From Okeania sp. SIO2C9 (GTDB lineage Bacteria; Cyanobacteriota; Cyanobacteriia; Cyanobacteriales; Microcoleaceae), in NCBI RefSeq assembly GCF_010672455.1, contig NZ_JAAHGO010000012.1, forward strand, positions 694,421 through 753,806: a DNA stretch of 59,386 bases, read 5' to 3'. The notes below the pieces were generated by a model. The model did not search any database, was not told where the DNA came from, and was given only the letters and a program-made list of their open reading frames with translations. Shown piece by piece: positions 1-9,372 of the stretch. The stretch's first letter is position 1; each line of letters begins with the position of its first letter. A program made the position numbers and the translations under genes.

Positions 1-1550
1 AGTGGGTTTTTCAGATTTTACCGAACTGCCAATTTTTTCAGGAGATAAATTCAGAGTAAGTATAGGTGAGTCTGGAAATTTTTTGATGGTAGAAGGGTAA
101 ATTTCAGAAGTAGTAGATTTTTCATCAATGGGTTTCTCTGATTTTGCCAAACTGTCAATTTTTTCTGAAGCTAAATTCAGGGTAAGTATAGATGAGTCTA
201 GAATTTTTTTGATGGTAGAAGGGTAAATTTCAGAAGTAGTAGATTTTCCATCAATGGATTTCTTAAATTTTGGTCGATTGACATTTTTTCAGGAGCTAAA
301 GTCAGAGTAAGTCTGATTTTCTCTGAAGATTTCTTGATGCTCAAAGGAGAAATTTCAGGAGTAGTAAATTTTCCATCAGTGGATTTCTTAAATTTTGGTC
401 GATTGACATTTTTTCAGGAGCTAAAGTCAGAGTAAGTCTAATTTTCTCTGAAGATTTCTTGATGATTAGAGGGGAAAATCTGAAAGTCGTAAATTTTCCA
501 TCATTGGATTTTTTAAATTTTGGTCGATTGACATTTTTTCAGGAGCTAAAGTCAGAGTAAGTCTGATTTTCTCTGAAGATTTCTTGATGGTTAGAGGGGA
601 AAATCTGAAAGTCGTAAATTTTCCATCATTGGATTTTTTAAATTTTGGTCGATTGACATTTTTTCAGGAGCTAAAGTCAGAGTAAGTCTGATTTTCTCTG
701 AAGATTTCTTGATGGTTAGAGGGGAAAATCTGAAAGTCGTAAATTTTCCATCAGTGTATTTTTTAAATTTTGGTCGATTGACATTTTTTCAGGAGCTAAA
801 GTCAGAGTAAGTCTGATTTTCTCTGAAGATTTCTTGATGCTTAAAAAGGAAATTTCAGGAGTAGTAAATTTTCCATCAGTGTATTTTTTAAATTTTGGTC
901 GATTGACATTTTTTCAGGAGCTAAAGTCAGAGTAAGTCTGATTTTCTCTGAAGATTTCTTGATGCTTAAAAAGGAAATTTCAGGAGTAGTAAATTTTCCA
1001 TCAGTGTATTTTTTAAATTTTGGTCGATTGACATTTTTTCAGGAGCTAAAGTCAGGGTAAGTATGGTTTCTCTGAAAATTTATTGATGGTTAAAAAGGAA
1101 AATCTGGAAGTAGTAAATTTTCCATCAGTGTATTTTTTAAATTTTGGTCGATTGACATTTTTTCAGGAGCTAAAGTCAGGGTAAGTATGGTTTCTCTGAA
1201 AATTTATTGATGGTTAAAAAGGAAAATCTGGAAGTAGTAAATTTTCCATCAGTGTATTTTTTAAATTTTGGTCGATTGACATTTTTTCAGGAGCTAAAGT
1301 CAGGGTAAGTATGGTTTCTCTGAAAATTTATTGATGGTTAAAAAGGAAAATCTGGAAGTAGTAAATTTTCCATCAGTGGGTTTCTCAGATTTTGCCTTAT
1401 GCAAATTTGTAGAGAAGAGAAAGCAAGAGTAATTATGAGTTCCTCTGAAAATTTTTTAATGCTCAGAGGCGAAAATCCGGAAATAGTAAATTCTCTATTG
1501 AAGTTTTTTTAAGAGGTAAAGCAAAAGTAAGTATGAGTTTGTACTTATAG
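1..1550. repeat. 125-bp tandem repeat array
   Basis: Contiguous copies with a period of 124-126 bp run from the window edge to just before the first gene. The anchor AGGAGCTAAAGTCAG, or a close variant, ends near 49, 175, 300, 425, 550, 675, 800, 925, 1050, 1174 and 1298, and a degenerate copy follows to about 1540. Central copies (about 250-1050) are nearly identical; the outer ones are diverged. The period is not a multiple of three and every frame has stops, so the array is non-coding. There are no spacers, so it is not CRISPR. The left end lies outside the window. Confidence 0.95.
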
Positions 1551-1641
1551 TTTGCTTGATTGTAATATCTGTAAATTATTACTATCTAATCATCAATCAA
1601 TCTCTAATATTTTTGTTCAAAGTTTTACAGGAGGATTTGTT

Positions 1642-2643
1642 ATGAATCAATCTTCAGAAATTCAACAAGTCAAAAAATATAAACCACTACTTTACATTAC
1701 CCCTAATGATAAATCTAGTTTACAACAATCTCTATCTTCAGCAATTACTACTGTAACTACTGAACAAGATGATGATCGGTCAAATAGTTTCAAATCAAGT
1801 TTATTGAATGCATTAGAAAATGAAGCTTATATAGATATAATTTTTTCAGTTTTTACTCCTTATTATTCTCTTTACAAGTCAATACTAAAAAAACTGATTG
1901 ATAATCAAAAAAATACTGAAGGTAGCGAACAAGCAAAACTCGACGAAAATACAAAATTAGCTTTAAATGAATTTAATTTAGAAGGTTGGTCAGAATTTAT
2001 TACAGAAACTCCCTACTCAGATATACCAGAAGATTTTGATTTTCCTCCTGGTCATCCATTACCAGGAAAATTATATAGAGCGCATCCCTTAAAATCTAAA
2101 ATTAATAAATATATTCCTATAGAAGTATTTGACTCTTTGCTTTATGCAGAAAGAGAAGCGGAACTAATTCGCTTATTGGTCGATTTAGGAGCAACTCAAA
2201 TTACAATTAAAGAAAAAAAAGTCGGTAAAACAGCAACAGAAATAGAAGCAAATGCTAAACTTACCGGAGCAGGTGGAGTAGAAGGAAAAATAGAAGGAGA
2301 TATTAATAAATCAGATGAATCAATCAGAAATTTATCACTTGGAGGAAAACCCTGGAGTTCGGAAATAGTAGAAAAATTTGATGAAAAAAATTATAGTTGG
2401 CTTCCTTATGAACCAGCATGGACAGCAGTTGCTCATAGTCGTTTATACGGAAAATGTTTAACAGCTTCCATTGAATTAACTAATGATGATTCTTATTCTA
2501 TTTCGGGAAAAATAGGACTAGCAGAAGGATTACTACAAAACTTAACTGACTTAAATTTAGGAGCATCATTTATCCGCAATCAAAACAAAATAAGTCTAAT
2601 TTATGTTGAATTTGCTCCTCCAGAAAAAAATGGAAAATCTTAA
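1642..2643 (+). CDS. hypothetical protein, 333 aa, unknown family
   Basis: I do not recognise this protein. The start is ATG 1642, preceded by a strong AGGAGG-type site (about 1630-1635); an upstream TTG at 1552 would give a longer form without such a site. There is no signal peptide or membrane segment. The N-terminal third is polar and helical-looking. The middle holds a Pro-rich stretch followed by a segment with LLVDLGATQITIKEKK. The C-terminal part is rich in Gly, Lys and beta-prone alternation (GGVEGKIEGDI, SISGKIGLAEG), so a beta-rich domain is possible. It lies directly downstream of the 125-bp array, and its stop codon sits at the boundary of a dispersed repeat that recurs near 41.4 kb. 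Function unknown. Confidence 0.75.
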   Translation: MNQSSEIQQVKKYKPLLYITPNDKSSLQQSLSSAITTVTTEQDDDRSNSFKSSLLNALENEAYIDIIFSVFTPYYSLYKSILKKLIDNQKNTEGSEQAKLDENTKLALNEFNLEGWSEFITETPYSDIPEDFDFPPGHPLPGKLYRAHPLKSKINKYIPIEVFDSLLYAEREAELIRLLVDLGATQITIKEKKVGKTATEIEANAKLTGAGGVEGKIEGDINKSDESIRNLSLGGKPWSSEIVEKFDEKNYSWLPYEPAWTAVAHSRLYGKCLTASIELTNDDSYSISGKIGLAEGLLQNLTDLNLGASFIRNQNKISLIYVEFAPPEKNGKS

Positions 2644-2744
2644 CGAAGTCAGAAGTTATTTTTGTAACGTGGATTTGAGCTTCGCTCCAAAAATATTTCG
2701 CCTTAAAAAGCGGGGTTGCGCGACCCAATTATTTTGATAATTTT
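2641..2744 (+). repeat. dispersed repeat, copy 1 (TAACGAAGTCAGAAG type)
   Basis: About 100 bp running from TAACGAAGTCAGAAG to ATTATTTTGATAAT, with a CGCCTTAAAA-GCGGGGTT block inside. A closely similar sequence lies at 41437-41560. The first bases supply the stop codon of the preceding gene. The function of the repeat is unknown. Confidence 0.7.
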
Positions 2745-3116
2745 TATCTAAGCTTCCTTGACGTAAATAGTAAATATAGATATGAAAAATAATGTATAAA
2801 TTTTCTATGAAACATTCCTACAAAAATTCATCTAAAATCAAAATATTGTCTGAATAACTAATAATTTTTGTCTAATATAAATTCCTGTGATTTATGCTGT
2901 TTTTATTTGAAATTTAGCCGTTGCTGATTCTGGGTATGATTTGATAATTTTATATTTTGAATTTTGTATTTTGGATGGTTTGAACTACTTGTTAATATTA
3001 ACTGTTCCCTATTCCCTATTCCCTACAAACCTACTTTCATACCTTAATTCAGCAATGCCGAAATTTATAGAGATATCAATTTTATCTATGGTCTTGATTT
3101 ATGGTCTAATAGAATA

Positions 3117-3222
3117 TATAGCAGTCGAAGGAAAAGGACTGGAAATATCAAAAGCTTAAAACTCAGACAACGTAAGATTTTTCCTTCCTCCTTCTTCCTT
3201 TTTCCTTCTTCCTTCTGCTATA
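3117..3222 (+). repeat. MITE-like element, TATAGCAG family
   Basis: A 106-bp element with inverted ends, TATAGCAG...AAGGAA on the left and TTCCTTCTGCTATA on the right. The internal core CTTAAAACTCAGACAAC is shared with copies near 5.25, 6.6, 11.4, 28.2 and 45.5 kb. The right half is a CCTTCTT-type pyrimidine tract. Non-coding. Confidence 0.75.
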
Positions 3223-3265
3223 AAATTATGAATTAAAATTTCTAGAACATAGGATAAATAAAATA

Positions 3266-3748
3266 ATGACTGAATCTAAAACTGGACGAATGTTGCTTTC
3301 CCACAATTTTGAACTCTCAGAAAATACCCTGCCTGAATTAAATAGGGAAGAATTTGCTCAAGTTTTTATTGATGGTTTAAGCAAATATCCACAACTGAAA
3401 TGTCGGCAATTAAATCATCCTCATTGGATGGTAGAAATTTTATTTGAACATCAAGTTTTTTCCCCACCTCAAGTTGGTGAAAAATGTGCTGAAGCTTTAA
3501 TAGAAAAACGAATAATTCAAAAAAATGACAAAGATTTAATTGTTGATGTCTTGATTCTGGGAGGTTTGAAAAAAACACCTCCATTAAGTGATTCTCCTGA
3601 TACTCTCCAAACAGGAGAATGGGGTATTGATGTTGTAGAAACTCACTCAGCAGAAACTTTTCTCAATATCCTTAACTGGGAGGAAAAAACTGCCGGAAAA
3701 ACCATTGACAATATTTTTAAAATAGAAATGAAAAATATTCTGAGTTAA
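3266..3748 (+). CDS. hypothetical protein, 160 aa
   Basis: Not recognised. Soluble and acidic, with no signal peptide or membrane segment. The sequence has good codon structure but only a weak ribosome site before ATG 3266. It begins MTESKTGRMLLSHNF; the central part (residues about 55-110) alternates helix-prone stretches with a Gly-Gly-Leu-Lys-Lys segment, and the C-terminus is Lys-rich. It stands alone between a MITE-like repeat and a macrodomain pseudogene, so context gives no function. The length and absence of repeat content support a real gene. Confidence 0.6.
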   Translation: MTESKTGRMLLSHNFELSENTLPELNREEFAQVFIDGLSKYPQLKCRQLNHPHWMVEILFEHQVFSPPQVGEKCAEALIEKRIIQKNDKDLIVDVLILGGLKKTPPLSDSPDTLQTGEWGIDVVETHSAETFLNILNWEEKTAGKTIDNIFKIEMKNILS

Positions 3749-4107
3749 TTTATTTACTGAATCCATTTCTGGTTGAAAAGTTGTGCGAGTTATGTTTCAC
3801 TCTTTATTCAAAGTGGTAGATTCAAGATTGATAAAACTTACGCAAAAGACAAAAATATACGCCATTTGTAGGGGTTAACGGCTGTTAACCCCCCTACTAT
3901 ATTTGGTGGTTATGCATAAATCATGATTAAATAAAATAAATGATTTAACAATTTGTTGAGGAGAAAACAGAAAATATATTTGAGACTCAATTCAAAGAAC
4001 GCAAATTATTTCCAAAAATATTTTTTAAGGCTGATATTTTTCCTTATTCAAATTGAAAATATATTGGGATTCTTGATAATTCTAAAACTACCAGAATAGA
4101 AACTAAT

Positions 4108-4950
4108 ATGAAACTGATTTTAGTTGCTCCAAATAAATTACTATATGATGCTTTTCAAGAACATTTCCATTATTTACCCAATCTAGAAATTATCAATAAT
4201 TATTTCGAGACCGTACCAGAATATGACTGTTTAGTAAGTCCAGGAAATTCTTTTGGACTTATGGATGGTGGTATGGATGCAGCGATCGTCAAATATTTTG
4301 GTGATTTTTTAATGACTTCGGTTCAACAAAAAATATTAGATGAATATCTAGGTGCTGAATATAACAAAATCGTCTGAGATGTTTGTGAAGCTTATACTAG
4401 CAAAACCGTTAGCTGGACTGGTGAAATGCTGAATAATTTAGGTGGTAAAAAAGTTGTTACTGGTAACGATGGTTTTCGCCTCGATCGCGACTTAAAGGTC
4501 CCGCGTGGAATTTTGATCAAAAGCGTGGTAGAAAAATTTTCTACCGCATTGGGAGATACCCCCTCAGCAGGTTGATCTTGCTGTGCATTGTTAACAATTG
4601 TTAGCAAAATAGTATCGGAACAATCAGTTGGCACATCTACTATTGTCGAAACTGGTCATCCTCAACATCCTTTTCTTGCTCATACCCCCACTATGCGTGT
4701 ACCTATGTCCATTGCTGGCACCGATATTCCTTATATCGCAATGTGGGCAATGTTACTAGCAGTGCGACACCACAACCGTCAGCAAAAGCAACAAATTAAA
4801 AATGTTGTCTGTCCAGGTTTAGGTACAGGAATAGGAAAAGTTTCTTACCAAGAAGCTGCTAGACAAATGGCTCTCGCTTATGACCATTTTGTGTACCCGC
4901 CGAAATCAATTAATAATTTTATTGCTGCTGAAAGGCAACTCCAAATTTGA
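4108..4950 (+). pseudogene. macrodomain (ADP-ribose-binding) protein, interrupted
   Basis: The first 82 codons carry the macrodomain N-terminus (SPGNSFGLMDGGMDAAIV). The same frame resumes at about 4618 with the C-terminus (PGLGTGIGKVSYQEAARQMA). Macrodomains bind ADP-ribose or related metabolites and often remove the modification. Between the halves lie 264 bp (4354-4617) that look inserted: this is exactly 88 codons and carries TGA at 4375 and TGA at 4573 in the same frame. With the insert removed, DEYLG joins directly to EQSVGTS, as expected of an uninterrupted domain. The inserted segment has a long open stretch (LGGKKVVTGNDGF...) that I cannot assign. Most likely a dead gene unless the insert is removed or read through. 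Confidence 0.75.
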
Positions 4951-5033
4951 GAAGAGGGAGACTTCAACAATTAATAATTAATAATGAATAATTAATAATT
5001 AAGAGTTGATAGTTAATAATTATTCATTCAACA

Positions 5034-5208
5034 ATTCACGCCTTGAAGCCGACCCTTTTAAGGGGATAAAAGCGGTCGTTTTGCTACGCAACATATAAAG
5101 CGCAGCTTCCCGAAGGGTGGGATGGCGACGAAACCTCGCCATATCCAATCGACCAAGAGATCAAAAAAAGTCCTTTTAGTCAATCAATTCCGTTTTAAGA
5201 AGAGGTAA
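5034..5208 (+). repeat. TTACC/GGTAA fold-back element, left end eroded
   Basis: Shares with the copy at 39213-39380 the blocks CCTTTTAAGGGGATAA, CTCGCCATATCCAATCGACC, TCAATC and AGAGGTAATT. The right end GGTAA is at 5204-5208. ATTAATT-type microsatellites lie on both sides. Non-coding. Confidence 0.6.
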
Positions 5209-5246
5209 TTATTAATTGTTAATTGTTAATTGCTAAATATTGGTAG

Positions 5247-5358
5247 ATACAGCAGTCGAAGGAAAGGGCGCGGAAATATCAAAAGCTGAAAACTCAGACA
5301 ATTCAATATTTTTCCTTCTTCTTTCTTCTTCCTTCTTACTTTTTCCTTCTGCGTTGAT
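5247..5358 (+). repeat. MITE-like element, TATAGCAG family
   Basis: Contains GCAGTCGAAGGAAAGGGCG and AACTCAGACAA with a pyrimidine-rich right half, aligned with the element at 3117. The right tip has degenerated to CTGCGTTGATA. Confidence 0.6.
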
Positions 5359-5447
5359 AAATACTATTGCTTTTAAAATTTTAATTAGAGATATTTTATA
5401 CTCTTTGACTCTAGAGTAAATTACTACATTTATAGGACTACCTTAAT

Positions 5448-6515
5448 ATGACTAAAAAATTAAATCGACGTTAATTTCTTTCCTATGGTACAGCAACTTT
5501 AGTAACGAGCTTATTATTAAAAGCTTGTGCTGATTCTCCCTCTATAACTATTCTGACAGAAAATCCTAGTAATGATTCTATAGATAATTCTACAACTTTT
5601 AAAATAGCCATTGCTTTACCTGGAGTTATTACCGATGGAGGATGGAATCAATCTGGTTATGAAGGGGTAAAAAAAACAGCATAAATTCTCAATGGTGAGA
5701 TGATTTATGTGGAAAATATTGCTCAACCAGACCAGGTAGAAACCCTTTCTGATTTTGCTAGGAAAGATTATGATTTAGTGGTAGGTCATGGCGGACAATT
5801 TGATGCTGCTATTCAACAAGTAGCTAGTCAATTTCCCAATACATTTTTTTTGGGAGTTAATGGTAATATTGCTGGTGAAAATTACGCTTCGGTGACAACA
5901 AATTATTTCCAAATGGGTGATCTTGCTGGTTTAATTGCTGGTTTGATGACTAAGACTAATAAAGTTGCTTATCTTACAGGTTTATCTTTTAAAGGAACTA
6001 ACTTACAAGGTAAGGCATTTGAGTTAGGTGCTAAGTCAGTAAATGACAGTGTTGAAGTTGTAATTAGTTACACTGGAGATTTTAATGATATTGCTAAAGG
6101 AAAAGAAGCAGCTTTGGCTTTAATTTCTACTGGGGTTGATGTAATTTATCACTTATTAGATAATGCTGCTCCAGCAGTTTTGAAAACGGCACAAGAAAAA
6201 GGAATTTATGCGGTGGGTAATACAACTGACCAGCTTGATGTTGCGCCAAAAGCGGTGCTGACCAGTGCAGTGCAGGATGTTGGAGGAGCGATCGCTTATA
6301 TTGCTAATCTTGTTAAAAATAATCAACTTAAGGGAGAAAAGTATATTTTAGGAATTGAAAATCCAGATATTACTAAGTTGGGTCGTTTTAATGATGTTTT
6401 GCCAGAGGAAGTTCAGCAAAAAGTTGAAGAAGTTCAGCAACAAATATTGGCTGGAAAACTGAAGTTTGAAGATTGTACAGAAGGTGGTCGAGATAAGGTT
6501 TGTGTTAAAAAATGA
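5448..6515 (+). pseudogene. BMP/PnrA-family substrate-binding lipoprotein, two in-frame TAA stops
   Basis: Translation from ATG 5448 stays in one frame to 6515 except for TAA at 5472 and 5682. The N-terminus reads LNRR-stop-FLSYG followed by a hydrophobic stretch and LLLKAC, a Tat-type twin-arginine lipoprotein signal with a lipobox Cys. The mature part matches the BMP family of purine nucleoside or related ABC substrate-binding proteins: DGGWNQSGYEGVKK, HGGQFDAAIQQVASQFPN, GDLAGLIAGLM and a conserved C-terminal lobe. An open stretch of 271 codons follows the second stop, but it lacks the signal and first strand, so it would not be exported. No ABC permease or ATPase partners lie next to it. 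Recent decay is likely because the body is intact. Confidence 0.8.
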
Positions 6516-6540
6516 AGGATGAAGAAATAAGAAAGAAGTA

Positions 6541-6644
6541 GATAAGGAAGAAGATGTTTAGCGATCTAGGAGAGAGGGAAAAATCTGGTGTTGTCTGAGT
6601 TTTAAGCTGTTAATATGTTTGCGCCCTTTCTTTCGACTACTATA
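6541..6644 (-). repeat. MITE-like element, TATAGCAG family, minus strand
   Basis: The reverse complement reads TATAGTAGTCGAAAGAAAGG, then CTTAAAACTCAGACAAC and a pyrimidine-rich tail, as in the other family members. It lies just downstream of the BMP pseudogene. Confidence 0.6.
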
Positions 6645-6706
6645 ATTAAAGCTAGAAGGTAAAAGGGAAGAGATTTTTGAATAATAAATAATACGGATAA
6701 TGTGGA

Positions 6707-6853
6707 GGGAAAAATATCTACTTCCTCTCTATTTATTGCGGATGCCACAATAGTCAAATCATTTTGTGAAGCGCATAACTTCAGAGTCTGTAGTAGGGAA
6801 ATATCTACTTCCTCTATTTATTGCGGATGCCACAATAGTCAAATCATTTTGTG
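6707..6853 (+). repeat. direct duplication of about 60 bp
   Basis: The segment 6707-6768 recurs at 6796-6853 with one small indel; both end in CAAATCATTTTGTG. The second copy runs directly into a GGGGAGAT-type minisatellite. Non-coding. Confidence 0.85.
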
Positions 6854-7047
6854 CTCCCCAGCTCCCCATCTCCCCATCTACCCATCTCCCCATCTCCCCA
6901 TCTCCCCCTCTCCCCCTCTCCCCCACTCCCCATCTCCCCACCTCCCCCTCTCCCCATCTCCCCATCTCCCCATCTCCCCATCTCCCCATCTCCCCATCCC
7001 CCCATCCCCCCATCTCTCCATCCCCCTATCTCTCCATCCCCCTATCT
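6854..7047. repeat. CTCCCCAT minisatellite
   Basis: About 190 bp of tandem CTCCCCAT and close variants (CTCCCCCT, CCCCCCAT). It ends at the base before the stop codon of the minus-strand permease gene. All three frames on the plus strand are open as Pro/Ser/His repeats, which is a composition effect and not evidence of a protein. Related arrays lie at 16316, 23519 and 36165. Confidence 0.95.
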
Positions 7048-8703
7048 TTAATATTGACGCGATTTAGCAATTTTCAAACTTAGCAAAATTACTGGTATAA
7101 TCCCTACCAAAACAATTGCTAGAGCTGGACCTGCTGCCTCCGTTAACCGCTCATCAGAAGCCAAATTATAAACCCTCACTGCTAAGGTATCAAAATTAAA
7201 CGGACGAATTACCATTGTTGCAGGCAACTCTTTCATCACATCCACAAAAGTTAACATTGCTCCAGTTAATAACCCTCCCCACATCATCGGTGCATGAACT
7301 TTCACCAGAGTTTTCGTAGGTCCATAACCTAAACTTCGGGAAGCATCATCTAAACTAGGTTTAATTTTGAGCAAACTTGACTCCACAGCACCAAATGCTA
7401 CCGCCATAAACCTCACCAAATAAGCAAACACTAATGCTGTAATAGTTCCACTAAATAATAAACCAGTTGATATGCCAAATATTGAACGCATGAAACTATC
7501 AATAATATTGTCAACCGCACCTATAGGAATCAAAATTCCCACTGCAATAACTGAACCAGGTACAGCATAACCCATTGCAGCAATGCGAGTTGATAAACGC
7601 ATTCCCAAATTCCGATTTAACCGCACTCCATAAGCCATAATTAAAGCGATCGCCACAGCAAAAATAGCAGTAACTCCTGCCAAAATCAAACTATGGGAAG
7701 CATAATTCCAAAACTGTCCCCGAAAACTTTCCCCACTTTCAGCAATAGTCATTTCCAATAATAATCCTGCTGGCAACAGAAAACCTAATAAAACTGGCAG
7801 CAAACAACTAAATAAACTGACAATTGCACGTATTCTACCTAAGCGAAACTGCTGCAACTTTTGATACTGACTGCTAGTTTGATAATATTTTGCTTGCCGA
7901 CGCGACCATAATTCCAGCAAAATTAACCATAAAATAAATAACATCAATACTGCTGCTAACTGTGCTGCAGCAACTCTCTCTCCCATACCAAACCAAGTCC
8001 GATATATCCCAGTAGTAAATGTTTCTACTCCAAAATATTGCACTGTACCAAAATCATTGAGAGTCTCCATCAGTGCTAGTGCTAAACCTGCCATTATTGC
8101 TGGTCGAGCTAGGGGGAAAGCTATTTTATAAAAGCTATGCCAAGGGTTGCATCCCAGGGAACGACTGGCTTCCAAAGTACAGGTTGATTGTTCTAAAAAA
8201 GCGACTCGTGTTAGTAAGTAAACATAAGGATATAGGGTCAGGGTTAATAAGGCGATCGCTCCTCCAATGGAACGGATCTCCGGGAACCAATAATCATTGA
8301 CACTTCCCCAACCAAATACCTCTCGCAACCACATTTGTACAGGTCCATAAAATTCTAATAATTCTGTATAAGTGTAGGCAAGAATATAAGCAGGAGTTGC
8401 CAACGGTAACAACATTGCCCATTCAAAGATGCGACTACCAGGAAAGCGACACATTGTGACTAACCATGCTGCCCCTACTCCGATGACCACAACTCCGCAA
8501 CCTACCCCTACCATTAAGATAAAAGAGTTTAGGAGATAACGAGGTAAAACTGTAGAAGCTAAATGACTCCAAATTTCTCCTGTATCCGAGAAAATACTGC
8601 TGAGAATAAATACTACAGGAGCTGAGATTAAGGCTGCGATCGCTATGACAAATATTGTCCAAGCATTCCAGTTGAGGCAGTTAAATTTTTTCATATTAAA
8701 CAT
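7048..8703 (-). CDS. futB: iron(III)-type ABC transporter permease (FutB/FbpB-like)
   Basis: The inner-membrane permease of an ABC importer of the Fe3+ (Fbp/Fut/Sfu) group, 551 aa. It has two fused MetI-type halves, residues about 50-260 and 335-540, each with several membrane helices and an EAA-type loop (EASRSLGCNPWHSFYKIAFPLA; DASRSLGYGPTKTLVKVHAPM) that contacts the ATPase. The double-length architecture is typical of this group. Start ATG 8703 or the nearby ATG 8694; neither has a clear ribosome site. The matching ATPase lies upstream on the other strand, so the two are divergent and not one operon. No substrate-binding protein is in the window. The stop codon abuts a minisatellite. Substrate specificity is inferred from family only. 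Confidence 0.85.
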   Translation of the reverse strand: MFNMKKFNCLNWNAWTIFVIAIAALISAPVVFILSSIFSDTGEIWSHLASTVLPRYLLNSFILMVGVGCGVVVIGVGAAWLVTMCRFPGSRIFEWAMLLPLATPAYILAYTYTELLEFYGPVQMWLREVFGWGSVNDYWFPEIRSIGGAIALLTLTLYPYVYLLTRVAFLEQSTCTLEASRSLGCNPWHSFYKIAFPLARPAIMAGLALALMETLNDFGTVQYFGVETFTTGIYRTWFGMGERVAAAQLAAVLMLFILWLILLELWSRRQAKYYQTSSQYQKLQQFRLGRIRAIVSLFSCLLPVLLGFLLPAGLLLEMTIAESGESFRGQFWNYASHSLILAGVTAIFAVAIALIMAYGVRLNRNLGMRLSTRIAAMGYAVPGSVIAVGILIPIGAVDNIIDSFMRSIFGISTGLLFSGTITALVFAYLVRFMAVAFGAVESSLLKIKPSLDDASRSLGYGPTKTLVKVHAPMMWGGLLTGAMLTFVDVMKELPATMVIRPFNFDTLAVRVYNLASDERLTEAAGPALAIVLVGIIPVILLSLKIAKSRQY

Positions 8704-8974
8704 TTTTATATTATAAATTACAAAAACTTATATTACTTTAAATGAGAACATTTCCTAAAAAGTAGGTTAAGATAATTCAAGCAATAATTAATGTTATGGA
8801 CAACTTTAAGAACTATAGCGGTAAATGTACTAAAGACATTCTGAAATTCTTAAAGAAGGAGTCAGGATAAAGCAATTCTGGAGGCAGAATCAATAGGATA
8901 AAGATTTGACCCCAATTTTAGGCACAGCAAATAACAGTGGGGATTGAAACCCCATCAGGTTTCGGACTAGGAGC

Positions 8975-9056
8975 TAGTGCCACTACACGGAAGTCAAAAG
9001 TCATGCATCGAGTAGTGTAATTCTGAGGTTTCCTCAGAATGTAAGACACACATCTG
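8975..9056 (-). repeat. hairpin repeat with AGTGCCACTAC tail
   Basis: On the minus strand this is a palindrome (TTACATTCTGAGG / CCTCAGAATTACAC, 9010-9053) followed by ACTTTTGACTTCC and GTGGCACTAG. The same arrangement lies at 54854-54945, and the tail alone forms the 3' end of rnz at 42568-42597. Confidence 0.7.
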
Positions 9057-9098
9057 ACAGTCAAAAGTATTGATTATTCAACAATTAATAATTAATAA

Positions 9099-9260
9099 TT
9101 ACCTCTTCTTAAAAGAAGAGGATTGACTAAAAGGATTTTTTTTGATTATCTTGGTCGATTGGATATAGCGCAGGTTTCCTCGCCATCCCACCCTCCGGGA
9201 AGCTCCGCTAACGATCGCTTTTATCCCCTTAAAAGGCGAGGCTTCAAGGCGTGAATTGTT
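9099..9260 (-). repeat. TTACC/GGTAA fold-back element
   Basis: Minus-strand copy beginning TTACCTCTTCTT and containing the inverse of the TTTTAAGGGGATAA and CGATTGGATAT blocks. It is flanked by (ATTAATT)n microsatellite, which continues to 9331 just upstream of the ATPase gene. Confidence 0.65.
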
Positions 9261-9372
9261 AAATTAATAACTATTAACTATCAACTCTTAATTATTAATT
9301 ATTAATTATTAATTATTAATTATTAATTATTTTGATAACTTTTTACTTACTACTAGGGAGGTTAAGTAATAA

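Noticed and set aside
1-1550. Possible CRISPR array
   Set aside because: Repeats are contiguous 125-bp units without unique spacers.
2941-3159. 72-codon open frame
   Set aside because: No ribosome site; it contains TTCCCTA tandem repeats and runs into a MITE-like element.
5448-6515. Alternative genetic code with TAA as Gln
   Set aside because: TAA is used as the normal terminator of several intact genes here, for example ndhL and the M23-family neighbours, so reassignment is not possible.
6702-7083. Pro/Ser/His-rich open frames on both strands
   Set aside because: Composition effect of the CTCCCCAT minisatellite; three overlapping frames are open at once. The same applies at 16269-16641.
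8935-8960. GTGGGGATTGAAAC-like sequence resembling the end of a CRISPR repeat
   Set aside because: Occurs once, with no second copy at spacer distance and no cas genes.
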